Of a stretch of 8,801 nucleotides of DNA, positions 1 to 6,145 are shown piece after piece. Location of the stretch: NCBI GenBank assembly GCA_947458305.1, contig CANGZO010000090.1, forward strand, positions 1 through 8,801, given 5' to 3'. This DNA is from Comamonadaceae bacterium (lineage in GTDB: Bacteria; Pseudomonadota; Gammaproteobacteria; Burkholderiales; Burkholderiaceae_C). Within the stretch, counting starts at the first letter, position 1. Each line of letters begins with the position of its first letter. Both the position numbers and the translations under genes were made by a program. Under the pieces are notes generated by a model. It saw only the letters and a program-made list of their open reading frames with translations. It made no database searches and had not been told where the DNA came from.

Positions 1-16
1 CAGATAAAAGGGCCTG

Positions 17-30
17 TACGTTTGAACGTA
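17..30 (-). other. Small palindrome just 3' of tRNA-Gln
   Basis: TACGTTTGAACGTA is a perfect inverted repeat with 6-bp arms around two bases. It lies two bases past the tRNA CCA end. On the minus strand the sequence beyond it reads ACAGGCCCTTTTAT, so the T-run is separated from the stem and this is not a textbook Rho-independent terminator. It could be a 3'-trailer hairpin that guides tRNA maturation. It could equally be chance. Confidence 0.3.
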
Positions 31-32
31 TT

Positions 33-109
33 TGGCAGGGGAAGAAGGACTCGAACCTTCGAATGCCGGAATCAAAATCCGGTGCCTTAACCAACTTGGC
101 GACTCCCCT
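33..109 (-). tRNA. tRNA-Gln, anticodon TTG
   Basis: Read on the minus strand this is a complete 77-nt cloverleaf with an encoded 3' CCA (plus-strand TGG at 33-35). The acceptor arms AGGGGAG and TTCCCCT pair over seven positions, the last being G-U, and are followed by discriminator G. The anticodon stem CCGGA/TCCGG closes a loop TTTTGAT whose middle triplet is TTG (plus 73-75), reading CAA glutamine codons. The T arm contains the conserved GGTTCGAGTCC. It lies 32 bp after the ispE stop on the same strand, so it is probably co-transcribed and released by RNase P and 3' processing. The anticodon, CCA and pairing make this essentially certain. Confidence 0.97.
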
Positions 110-118
110 ACACGGGTT

Positions 119-135
119 GACTGCCAAAGGCAGCC
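119..135 (-). other. Hairpin between ispE and tRNA-Gln
   Basis: In the transcript (minus strand) the segment folds as a seven-pair stem (GGCUGCC with GGCAGUC, including one G-U) around a UUU loop. It sits a few bases after the ispE stop and about 9 nt before the 5' end of the mature tRNA. No U-tract follows, so a processing or mRNA 3'-end stabilising role is more plausible than termination. The structure is visible; the role is inference. Confidence 0.4.
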
Positions 136-141
136 GACCGA

Positions 142-987
142 TCAACTTTCGCTGGATGCCCAACCCGACAAGGGATGAGACTCCATATTGCTGCAGCGCC
201 GTGCCAGAAATCCATCGGGAACCGATATTTCAGGCGTATTTGCGTCGCAAGGGGCAAATACAGCACTGCCAGAGCCCGTCATTCTAGCGTTTAAACCGGC
301 GGTATTGAGGACTTGAAGTGCCTGCGAAACGCCTGTGCAAAGAGCCTGAGCAACAGGCTGCAAATCATTGTGACCAAAGTCATATGTGTCTGCAGCAAAG
401 ACCGAAATTGTAGCAGCCTTTGTGTCACGTTTCAGGTCCGCGTGCGCAAAAATTTCAGCTGTATTGATGCCTTGTGGCGGTTTCACGACCCAAAACTGGG
501 CTGGGGGAAGATCGATGGGGGTGATTTTTTCACCCACACCCTCGACCCAAGCGTTGCGTCCGCGCAAGAAAAAAGGCACGTCGGCACCCAGTTCAAGGCC
601 CAGTTTTTCCAAAGTCGCCAGGTCCAAATTCAGACCCCAAAGGCGGTTCAGTGCCAGCAAACATGTGGCTGCATCGGATGAGCCACCGCCCATGCCTGCC
701 TGGGCCGGTATTTGTTTGTCCACCGCGATGTGTGCGCCATAGGTGCAGCCGCTGTGTTTTTGCAACAAGCTGGCCGCCCGGGTGATCAAGTCTTGAGCGG
801 GCAAAGCCACGCTCAAGTCTTCACGGCTGATGACGCCGTCCGAACGCTTTTCGAAATGCAGGGTGTCGCACCAGTCAATCAGCATGAAAACCGACTGGAG
901 CAGGTGGTAACCATCGGGCCGACGCCCCGTGATGTGTAGAAACAAATTCAGCTTGGCCGGAGCCGGCACATCGTGCAGCGTCTTCAT
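142..987 (-). CDS. ispE: 4-diphosphocytidyl-2-C-methyl-D-erythritol kinase (IspE)
   Basis: This GHMP-family kinase phosphorylates the 2-hydroxyl of CDP-methylerythritol with ATP, a middle step of the cytosolic non-mevalonate (MEP) pathway to isoprenoid precursors. The 281-aa product matches the usual length (E. coli about 283). Motif 1 is PAPAKLNLFL (residues 8-17) with the catalytic lysine at K12. The glycine-rich ATP loop PAQAGMGGGSSDAA spans about 94-107. GADVPFF supplies the catalytic aspartate D136, and the C-terminal GHMP motif ARMTGSGSAVF spans about 234-244. The ATG at 987 gives the conserved N-terminus directly; an AGAGAG lies about 11 nt upstream as a weak ribosome site. It starts 30 bp after the lolB stop and is followed by tRNA-Gln, so it looks like part of the TPR-lolB-ispE-tRNA unit. 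No missing motif or frame problem is seen. Confidence 0.97.
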   Translation of the reverse strand: MKTLHDVPAPAKLNLFLHITGRRPDGYHLLQSVFMLIDWCDTLHFEKRSDGVISREDLSVALPAQDLITRAASLLQKHSGCTYGAHIAVDKQIPAQAGMGGGSSDAATCLLALNRLWGLNLDLATLEKLGLELGADVPFFLRGRNAWVEGVGEKITPIDLPPAQFWVVKPPQGINTAEIFAHADLKRDTKAATISVFAADTYDFGHNDLQPVAQALCTGVSQALQVLNTAGLNARMTGSGSAVFAPCDANTPEISVPDGFLARRCSNMESHPLSGWASSES

Positions 988-1017
988 GAACGGATGCTCT
1001 CTTTTTGGGGGAACCGA

Positions 1018-1506
1018 TCAGCGGTCCAATGCAATGCGCAAGACCGTGGCTGGCGCGGGCAAACGCCGCTCTGCGGTGATGCGGCCTTGGGCGTGCTGCG
1101 ACAGGTCAACTTGCCAACCGGCAGCATCTGCGGAGCGACCTGCCAACCATTCAAACAAGGCGAGGATGGGCAGCTCGGTGCCGGTGAGGTGTGTGGCCAG
1201 CTGCTGCAGGCTGGGGCTGTCAATCTGCTGCTGGCCTTGCTCAAGGCGTGCGAAAGCGGGTTGCCATTGCAGGCGTGCCAAAGTCGTGCCAATGGGGCTG
1301 AGCAAAAGCATCTGACCAGACTGGGCAGAACCTTGCAATTCAAAGCTTGCACTCAGGGACTCCGGCGGATCTTTGAGCACCTGAACGGCCAATCGACCGG
1401 AAAAGTCAGCGCCTGGGGCTGAGATTTTGGGTTGTGGGGTGGCACAAGCCGTCAACAGGACAAGCCACGGCACAAGGCTCCATCGCCATAAAACACGCAA
1501 AGTCAT
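1018..1506 (-). CDS. lolB: Outer-membrane lipoprotein receptor LolB
   Basis: LolB is itself a lipoprotein. It accepts lipoproteins from the periplasmic carrier LolA and inserts them into the inner leaflet of the outer membrane. From the ATG at 1506 the product is 162 aa: a short basic N-terminus, a hydrophobic stretch (residues 5-19) and a lipobox L-T-A-C with the acylated cysteine at C21. Residue +2 is Ala rather than Asp, so there is no inner-membrane retention signal. The mature part contains FSGRLAV, a LLLLSPIGTTLA-like beta segment and LTGTELPILALFEWLAG, features I associate with the family. It is shorter than E. coli LolB (about 207 aa). An in-frame GTG at 1518 would add four residues (MCCK), but the ATG gives a more usual signal peptide. 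There is no clear Shine-Dalgarno. It starts 40 bp after the TPR gene stop and ends 30 bp before ispE. Confidence 0.9.
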   Translation of the reverse strand: MTLRVLWRWSLVPWLVLLTACATPQPKISAPGADFSGRLAVQVLKDPPESLSASFELQGSAQSGQMLLLSPIGTTLARLQWQPAFARLEQGQQQIDSPSLQQLATHLTGTELPILALFEWLAGRSADAAGWQVDLSQHAQGRITAERRLPAPATVLRIALDR

Positions 1507-1546
1507 CTTGCAACACACTCGCCATCGATGTTGTGGGGGCGCTCAC

Positions 1547-3280
1547 TCATGGTTTGAACTGAAAACGTTTGAGCGTCTCGGCCAGGGTTTCGTTGTCGGG
1601 CTTCAGCAGCAGACCTTCGCGCCAAACCACAGCCGCCGCATCGCGTTGTCCCATGACCCACAGCACCTCGCCCAAATGCGCGGCTATCTCTGCATCTGGC
1701 TTGGCTTTGTAGGCCGTTTGTAAAAGCTGCAGGGCTTCAGCCAGTTGGCCCTGCCTGAAAGCGACCCAACCCAAACTGTCTTGGATGTACGCATCGTTCG
1801 GTGCCAGTTGGAGGGCTCGGACGATCAACTCGCGGGCTTCCGGCAGTCGGATGTTGCGATCGGCCAGCGAGTAACCCAAGGCATTGAAGGCATGGGGGTC
1901 ATCGGGTTTTCGCTTCATGAGTTCGCGGAGCAATGCCTCCATCTCGTCATAGCGTTTGAGCTTTTCACTGACCATGGCCAGCTCGGACATCAGCTCGGTG
2001 TTTTGTGGGTGCTGGGCCATGGTTTGCTTGACCAATGCATAAGCATTGGCAGCTTGTTTGTTGTCGCGCAGCCATTGCGACTGAACCAAGGCTTTTCGGA
2101 TGGCCAGCTCAGGGGTGTTCGCCCTGATCCGTTCCAGCGTCAGGCGCGCCTCGTCCAGCCGGCCTTGCTGCGACAGCAAATCGGCTTGTCGACTGGCCAG
2201 TTTGATGGGGTCGGCATTGGCAGGCACTTGGGCCAACCATTGTTGAGCTTGGGTCCATTGACCTTTGCGCTGGGCAATTTGAGCCAAGGCCAGTAAAGAC
2301 TCGGTCAGTCCTTCAGGAGCGCCTTTGTCTTGCAAAGCGGGAGCCAAGCCGACGTGCGTGAGCAGTTTTTGCTCGGCCAATTGCCACTGTCCTGTTTCCA
2401 TCAACAGCAGACCATGCACCCACCAGGCATCGGCAAACGTAGGCTCGTCGGTGTTGATTTTTTGAAGTTGCTCCAAAGCCTGGGTGTAGGAAAGCTGACC
2501 AATGAGCAAGCGGGCATAACCTAGCCGTAACTCGGGCGGAGCCGGCCCCCGCATGGCTTGGTGGATCAAAGGCCACAGTTCAGTCGGTGCAGCGCTGACC
2601 AAACTCAGGGCCAACACCAGGGGGCCGGAGGCGGTGGCATCGGCCAGCAAGGCCTGACGGGTGGCTTCAACAGCCAGAGCCAATTGGCCTGCCTCTCGCC
2701 TCATCCTGCCGACGGTGGTCCATGCAGCGGCGGCGGTAGGGGCTTGCCTTAAAGCGGCTTGAAGTGCTTTTTCGACCGTGTCAGCTGCCAGCTTTTTGTC
2801 TTGTACGCGAGCAAAAACTCTGGGAATCGACGCGATGGCGGTCGATCGTTCATTGGCAGGCAATTCGCGGATCGAAACGGCCAATGCTTGACCCGCCTCA
2901 TCCAAGCGGTTCAAAGCCAGCAAAATCTGCAACAGGTAACGATTGGCCTCGGTGGATTCAGGAATCGTGCTTTTCCAAGCCTGTGCAGCTTGGAGCGCAG
3001 CATCACCCGAGCGCGATTGCAGCGCGACGTCCACAGCTCTTTGAAAAACCAGAGGGTCTTTGGTTTTGCGAGCGGCGTCCAAAATGATGGAAAAACCACT
3101 GCCCGGAGCGCCGCTGCGGACGTTCATTTCACCCAACAACAGTTGGTAAAAAAGCATGGCGTCTAAAGCGGATTTTTGCGCCGCAGGCCGGTCTTTGGGG
3201 GCGGCTGGTGGCGTGACGGCTTGCGCCCATGCGGTTTGAACGCACAGGAACATCAACGCGGCTCGGAACCAAGATTTCAT
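1547..3280 (-). CDS. Exported tetratricopeptide-repeat protein of unknown function
   Basis: This is a 577-aa protein with a Sec-type signal peptide: MKSWFR, a hydrophobic core, then AWA|QA with probable cleavage after A19. It is therefore likely periplasmic, or secreted and membrane-associated. The rest is almost all alpha-helical with degenerate TPR units. The clearest lie at about 183-215, 281-312, 462-494 (AFNALGYSLAD...), 497-528 (DSLGWVAFRQGQLAEAL) and 530-562. TPRs are protein-binding scaffolds and no catalytic motif is visible. The open frame continues upstream to 3859 through mutM, but the signal peptide fixes the start at the ATG at 3280. It heads the cluster with lolB and ispE, and I recall similar TPR genes next to lolB in related betaproteobacteria. 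A link to lipoprotein or outer-membrane biogenesis is therefore a guess from context. The precise role is unknown. Confidence 0.88.
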   Translation of the reverse strand: MKSWFRAALMFLCVQTAWAQAVTPPAAPKDRPAAQKSALDAMLFYQLLLGEMNVRSGAPGSGFSIILDAARKTKDPLVFQRAVDVALQSRSGDAALQAAQAWKSTIPESTEANRYLLQILLALNRLDEAGQALAVSIRELPANERSTAIASIPRVFARVQDKKLAADTVEKALQAALRQAPTAAAAWTTVGRMRREAGQLALAVEATRQALLADATASGPLVLALSLVSAAPTELWPLIHQAMRGPAPPELRLGYARLLIGQLSYTQALEQLQKINTDEPTFADAWWVHGLLLMETGQWQLAEQKLLTHVGLAPALQDKGAPEGLTESLLALAQIAQRKGQWTQAQQWLAQVPANADPIKLASRQADLLSQQGRLDEARLTLERIRANTPELAIRKALVQSQWLRDNKQAANAYALVKQTMAQHPQNTELMSELAMVSEKLKRYDEMEALLRELMKRKPDDPHAFNALGYSLADRNIRLPEARELIVRALQLAPNDAYIQDSLGWVAFRQGQLAEALQLLQTAYKAKPDAEIAAHLGEVLWVMGQRDAAAVVWREGLLLKPDNETLAETLKRFQFKP

Positions 3281-3286
3281 GGCTTC

Positions 3287-3292
3287 ATCATA
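3287..3292 (-). promoter_or_regulatory. Possible -10 element of the TPR-lolB-ispE unit
   Basis: On the minus strand TATGAT (5 of 6 matches to TATAAT) ends exactly 6 nt before the ATG at 3280, placing a start of transcription at or next to the first codon. No good -35 is seen at 16-18 nt spacing. GAAG follows the hexamer but lies too close to the ATG for a standard ribosome site. This is a pattern match only. Confidence 0.3.
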
Positions 3293-3350
3293 ATCCACGC
3301 ATTCTTTGGTCCGCCCTTTTCGGGCGATGTCCCTTTTTGTGCGAGAGCCC

Positions 3351-4166
3351 ATGCCCGAACTCCCCGAAGTTGAAGTCACCCGCCGCAGTTTTGCCGACCG
3401 CATTGCCTCGGCGCACATTTTGGCGCTGCACATGGGCAAGCCCCTGCGCTGGCCGCTGGGCGTGCCCGCTGCCAGCCTGGTGGGGCGGCAAATCTGGGGG
3501 GTGCGGCGCCGCGGCAAATACCTGCTGCTGGACCTGGACCAAGGCCTGCTGCTGGTGCATCTGGGCATGTCGGGCAGCTTGAACTTTGCCCCCACACAAC
3601 CCGAAGCCGGCCCGCACGACCACATGGACCTGGTGACCGACCGGGGCGTGCTGCGCCTGCACGACCCGCGCCGCTTTGGGGCGGTGGTCTGGGCGCCGGG
3701 TGAAGATTCGCCACAGGCGCAAAAGCTCTTGGGTCGGCTGGGTGTGGAGCCCTTGAGTGCCCAGTTCGATGTGGCTGCTTTTGCCCAAGCCCTTAAAAAA
3801 CGCCAGTCGGCCATCAAGCAGGTTTTGCTGGCAGGCGACGAGGTCGTGGGCGTGGGCAATATCTATGCGTCGGAAGCCTTGTTCATGGCGGGCATACGCC
3901 CCACCACCAAAGCATCGCGTTTGTCCAAGCCCCGGGTGGCCCGGTTGCATGCGGCCATCGTGCAGGTGCTGACCCGGGCTGTAGATCAGGGCGGCAGCTC
4001 GCTCAAGGATTTTGTGAGCGCCGAAGGCCGCACCGGCTACTTTCAACTCGAAGCTGCGGTGTATGGCCGCGCGGGCGAGCCTTGCCGAGTGTGCGCCACA
4101 CCCATCCAATCCATGCTGCAAGGCCAGCGCACCACCTTTTATTGCCCCACATGCCAGAAACCGTGA
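3351..4166 (+). CDS. mutM: Formamidopyrimidine-DNA glycosylase / AP lyase (MutM, Fpg)
   Basis: This bifunctional base-excision enzyme removes 8-oxoguanine (opposite C) and formamidopyrimidines, then cuts the AP site by beta,delta-elimination. The 271-aa product is the normal family length. It begins MPELPEVEV: P2 becomes the N-terminal Schiff-base nucleophile after Met removal and E3 is catalytic. That chemistry requires the start at 3351, not the in-frame ATG at 3327. Other expected residues are K56 (RGKYLLL), the lesion-void fillers M73, R107 and F109, and the helix-two-turn-helix around VVGVGNIYASEALF (165-178). The C-terminal zinc finger has cysteines C245, C248, C265 and C268, with DNA-contacting R260. 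A GAGAG just before the ATG is a reasonable ribosome site. It diverges from the TPR gene across 70 bp and overlaps mutY by one base (TGATG), so the two are co-expressed. Confidence 0.98.
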   Translation: MPELPEVEVTRRSFADRIASAHILALHMGKPLRWPLGVPAASLVGRQIWGVRRRGKYLLLDLDQGLLLVHLGMSGSLNFAPTQPEAGPHDHMDLVTDRGVLRLHDPRRFGAVVWAPGEDSPQAQKLLGRLGVEPLSAQFDVAAFAQALKKRQSAIKQVLLAGDEVVGVGNIYASEALFMAGIRPTTKASRLSKPRVARLHAAIVQVLTRAVDQGGSSLKDFVSAEGRTGYFQLEAAVYGRAGEPCRVCATPIQSMLQGQRTTFYCPTCQKP

Positions 4167-5191
4167 TGACTTTGCCCGATGGGTTTGCCCGCCGCATGGT
4201 GGACTGGCAGCGCCTGCACGGCCGCCAAAGCCTGCCTTGGCAAAACACCCAAGACCCTTACCGCGTTTGGCTGTCCGAGATCATGTTGCAGCAAACGCAG
4301 GTGAGCACTGTGCTGGACTACTTCCCACGGTTTTTGGGGCGTTTTCCGGATGTGGCTGCGTTGGCCGCTGCGCCGCAAGACGATGTACTGGCCTTGTGGA
4401 GCGGGCTGGGCTATTACAGCCGTGCTCGAAACCTGCACAAATGCGCCCAAGAAGTGATGGGGCGTTTTGGCGGGGCCTTTCCGCGCCGCGCCGAAGACCT
4501 GCAAACCCTGCCCGGCATTGGCAGGTCCACTGCAGCGGCCATTGCGGCCTTTTGCTTTGCCGAGCGTGCCGCCATTCTGGACGGCAACGTCAAGCGGGTG
4601 CTGACCCGCGTGCTGGGCTACGGCGCGGACTTGGCAGTAGCCAAAAACGAAAAAGCCCTTTGGGCGCTGGCGCAAGACCTCTTGCCTGTGCAAGTGGCCG
4701 ACATGCCGCGCTATACCCAGGCCCTGATGGACCTGGGTGCCACCGTGTGTTTGCCTCGCAAAGCGCAGTGCGAGGCCTGCCCCGTCAGCACGGTGTGCCA
4801 AGCCCTGGCGCAGGGCAAGCCGCTGGCCTACCCCGTCAAAACCCGCAAGCTCAAACGCAGCAGCGCCACGCTGTGGCTGCTGTGGGCAGTCAATGCGCAA
4901 GGCCAGGTGTGGCTGCAAAAGCGGCCTGACACGGGCATTTGGGCGGGTTTGTTCAGTTTGCCCGTGTTCGACAAGGAAGAGGATGTGTTGGCCGCTTGGG
5001 GCAATGGGCAGGAGGCGGAATTCATCACACCCTGGAAGCATGTGCTGACGCACCGTGATTTGCATTTGCACCCGGTGCGCATCCACGGGGCCAGGAAAAG
5101 CGCCCCGGCGTGTGAGGGACAGTGGGTGGATGCCGATGCCTGGCCTGCTATGGGCTTGCCAGCGCCGATTCGAACCTTGTTGATGACCTGA
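4166..5191 (+). CDS. mutY: Adenine DNA glycosylase (MutY)
   Basis: MutY removes adenine mispaired with 8-oxoguanine, the second layer of the GO repair system. From the ATG at 4166 the protein has 341 aa. SEIMLQQTQV carries catalytic E38. The helix-hairpin-helix LPGIGRSTAAAI spans 115-126, followed by ILDGNVKRV with catalytic D139. The [4Fe-4S] cluster cysteines are C195, C202, C205 and C211, with the family spacing C-x6-C-x2-C-x5-C. Residues from about 233 onward form the NUDIX-like domain that reads 8-oxoG, including LTHRDLHLHPV (294-304). The ATG shares its A with the mutM stop (TGATG), which suggests translational coupling. An in-frame ATG at 4151 would add five residues (MPETV), and I see no strong ribosome site for either. 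The gene ends before a palindromic convergent intergenic region. All catalytic and cluster residues are present. Confidence 0.96.
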   Translation: MTLPDGFARRMVDWQRLHGRQSLPWQNTQDPYRVWLSEIMLQQTQVSTVLDYFPRFLGRFPDVAALAAAPQDDVLALWSGLGYYSRARNLHKCAQEVMGRFGGAFPRRAEDLQTLPGIGRSTAAAIAAFCFAERAAILDGNVKRVLTRVLGYGADLAVAKNEKALWALAQDLLPVQVADMPRYTQALMDLGATVCLPRKAQCEACPVSTVCQALAQGKPLAYPVKTRKLKRSSATLWLLWAVNAQGQVWLQKRPDTGIWAGLFSLPVFDKEEDVLAAWGNGQEAEFITPWKHVLTHRDLHLHPVRIHGARKSAPACEGQWVDADAWPAMGLPAPIRTLLMT

Positions 5192-5201
5192 GCCAGATTC
5201 G

Positions 5202-5266
5202 GTCGGTGACTTCAGCCCCGACATGTGTACTTGGCGCACCCGCTGATGTCGGAGCTGAAGCTCCGA
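5202..5266. repeat. Paired inverted REP-like palindromes between mutY and rapZ
   Basis: Two related palindromic units face each other here. Unit A (5202-5222) is GTCGG...CTTCAG...CCGAC with imperfect pairing. Unit B contains a perfect 8-bp inverted repeat, TCGGAGCT (5249-5256) and AGCTCCGA (5259-5266). B reversed closely resembles A: both carry CTTCAG and end in CCGACAT. As a result 5210-5224 and 5246-5260 also pair with each other as 15-nt arms with one mismatch (5217/5253) around a 21-nt spacer. No T-run follows on either strand, so it is not a classic Rho-independent terminator. The inverted-pair layout in a convergent 3' region resembles REP/BIME elements. Whether it is repeated elsewhere in the genome cannot be seen from this window. 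Confidence 0.7.
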
Positions 5267-5285
5267 ACTGCAGGCTGAGTGGCGT

Positions 5286-6143
5286 TCAGAGCGCGTCCAG
5301 TTCCCGGTGCCGCTTGAGGGTAAGCCAGCGTGTGCCAAAGCTTTGCGCCAGTTGCTCGACCATGAACACCGAGCGGTGTTGGCCGCCGGTGCAGCCGATG
5401 GCCACCGTGACATAGCTGCGGTGGTCGCGTTCGATGGCCGGAATCCAGTGTTTTAGAAAACCCTCAATCTGCAGCTGCATCTGCACAAACTCTTCGGACT
5501 GTCGCAAGTAGGCCTGCACCGGTTCGTCGCGTCCTGTGAGTGGTTTCAGAGCGCTTTCGTAGTGCGGGTTGGGCAGCATGCGCACGTCAAACACGTAGTC
5601 GGCATCGGTGGGGATGCCGCGCTTGAAGCCAAAGGATTCAAAGACCAAGGTCAATTGGGCCGATGGGGCGCTGACCAAGGTCTTGATGTAAGTTTGCAGC
5701 TGTGCTGAGCGAAGCAAACTGGTGTCGATGACATGGGCGCGATCGCGCAAATCGGCCAACAATTCGCGCTCGAATTGGATGGTTTCCAACAGCGCTTTGT
5801 CACTTTGCGGCTTATCGCCACCGGACAAAGGGTGCTTGCGTCTGGATTCTGAATAGCGGCGCTGCAGAGTGTCCGTATTCGCATCCAGAAACACCGATTT
5901 CACCGTCATGCCCATGTCGCGCAGCAGAGTCATTTGCTCGGGCATCAAGTGCAGCGAATTGGCGCTGCGCACATCAATGGCAATGGCCAAGCGTGCCTCA
6001 TTTTGCTGTTCTTCTAGCTTGACGAAGGGGATTAGCAGTTCAGGCGGTAGGTTGTCCACGCAGTAGTAACCTGCGTCCTCTAGGGCATGCAGCGCCACCG
6101 ATTTGCCAGAGCCGGACATGCCGGTGATGAGGATGATGTCCAT
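5286..6143 (-). CDS. rapZ: RNase adapter / nucleotide-binding protein RapZ (YvcJ family)
   Basis: The 285-aa protein matches the family length (E. coli RapZ 284). The N-terminal P-loop domain begins MDIILITGMSGSGKS, with Walker A at residues 8-15 and ALEDAGYYCVDNLPP following; DVRS (57-60) is another conserved block. The C-terminal domain has PNPHY (H194) and GCTGGQHRSV (250-259), the region that in E. coli RapZ binds small RNA and glucosamine-6-phosphate. In enterobacteria RapZ delivers GlmZ to RNase E to control GlmS. GlmZ is not known to me in this group, so the partner here may differ. It starts 2 bp after the recN stop with no clear ribosome site, suggesting coupling within nadK-recN-rapZ. 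No PTS genes are adjacent in this window. It ends 19 bp before the palindromic repeat. Confidence 0.96.
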   Translation of the reverse strand: MDIILITGMSGSGKSVALHALEDAGYYCVDNLPPELLIPFVKLEEQQNEARLAIAIDVRSANSLHLMPEQMTLLRDMGMTVKSVFLDANTDTLQRRYSESRRKHPLSGGDKPQSDKALLETIQFERELLADLRDRAHVIDTSLLRSAQLQTYIKTLVSAPSAQLTLVFESFGFKRGIPTDADYVFDVRMLPNPHYESALKPLTGRDEPVQAYLRQSEEFVQMQLQIEGFLKHWIPAIERDHRSYVTVAIGCTGGQHRSVFMVEQLAQSFGTRWLTLKRHRELDAL

Positions 6144-6145
6144 GC

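Noticed and set aside
3312..3338. Hairpin CGCCC-TTTTC-GGGCG followed by CCCTTTTTG, resembling a terminator
   Set aside because: The stem is only 5 bp, the T-run is several bases beyond it, and it lies upstream of mutM in a divergent promoter region where a terminator has no clear purpose. At most a minor leader structure.
3327..3350. Upstream in-frame ATG for mutM
   Set aside because: Starting at 3327 would bury P2, which must be the N-terminal residue for the glycosylase/lyase reaction.
3281..3859. 193-codon N-terminal extension of the TPR gene through mutM
   Set aside because: The extension is antisense to mutM and compositionally random (rich in R, S, P). The signal peptide at the ATG at 3280 marks the true start.
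3288..4121. 277-codon open frame antisense to mutM
   Set aside because: Shadow frame of mutM; H-, Q- and A-rich with no motif.
4139..5413. 424-codon open frame on the minus strand antisense to mutY
   Set aside because: It overlaps the whole of mutY, whose catalytic and Fe-S residues are all present. The antisense protein shows no motif and runs across the intergenic palindrome into rapZ.
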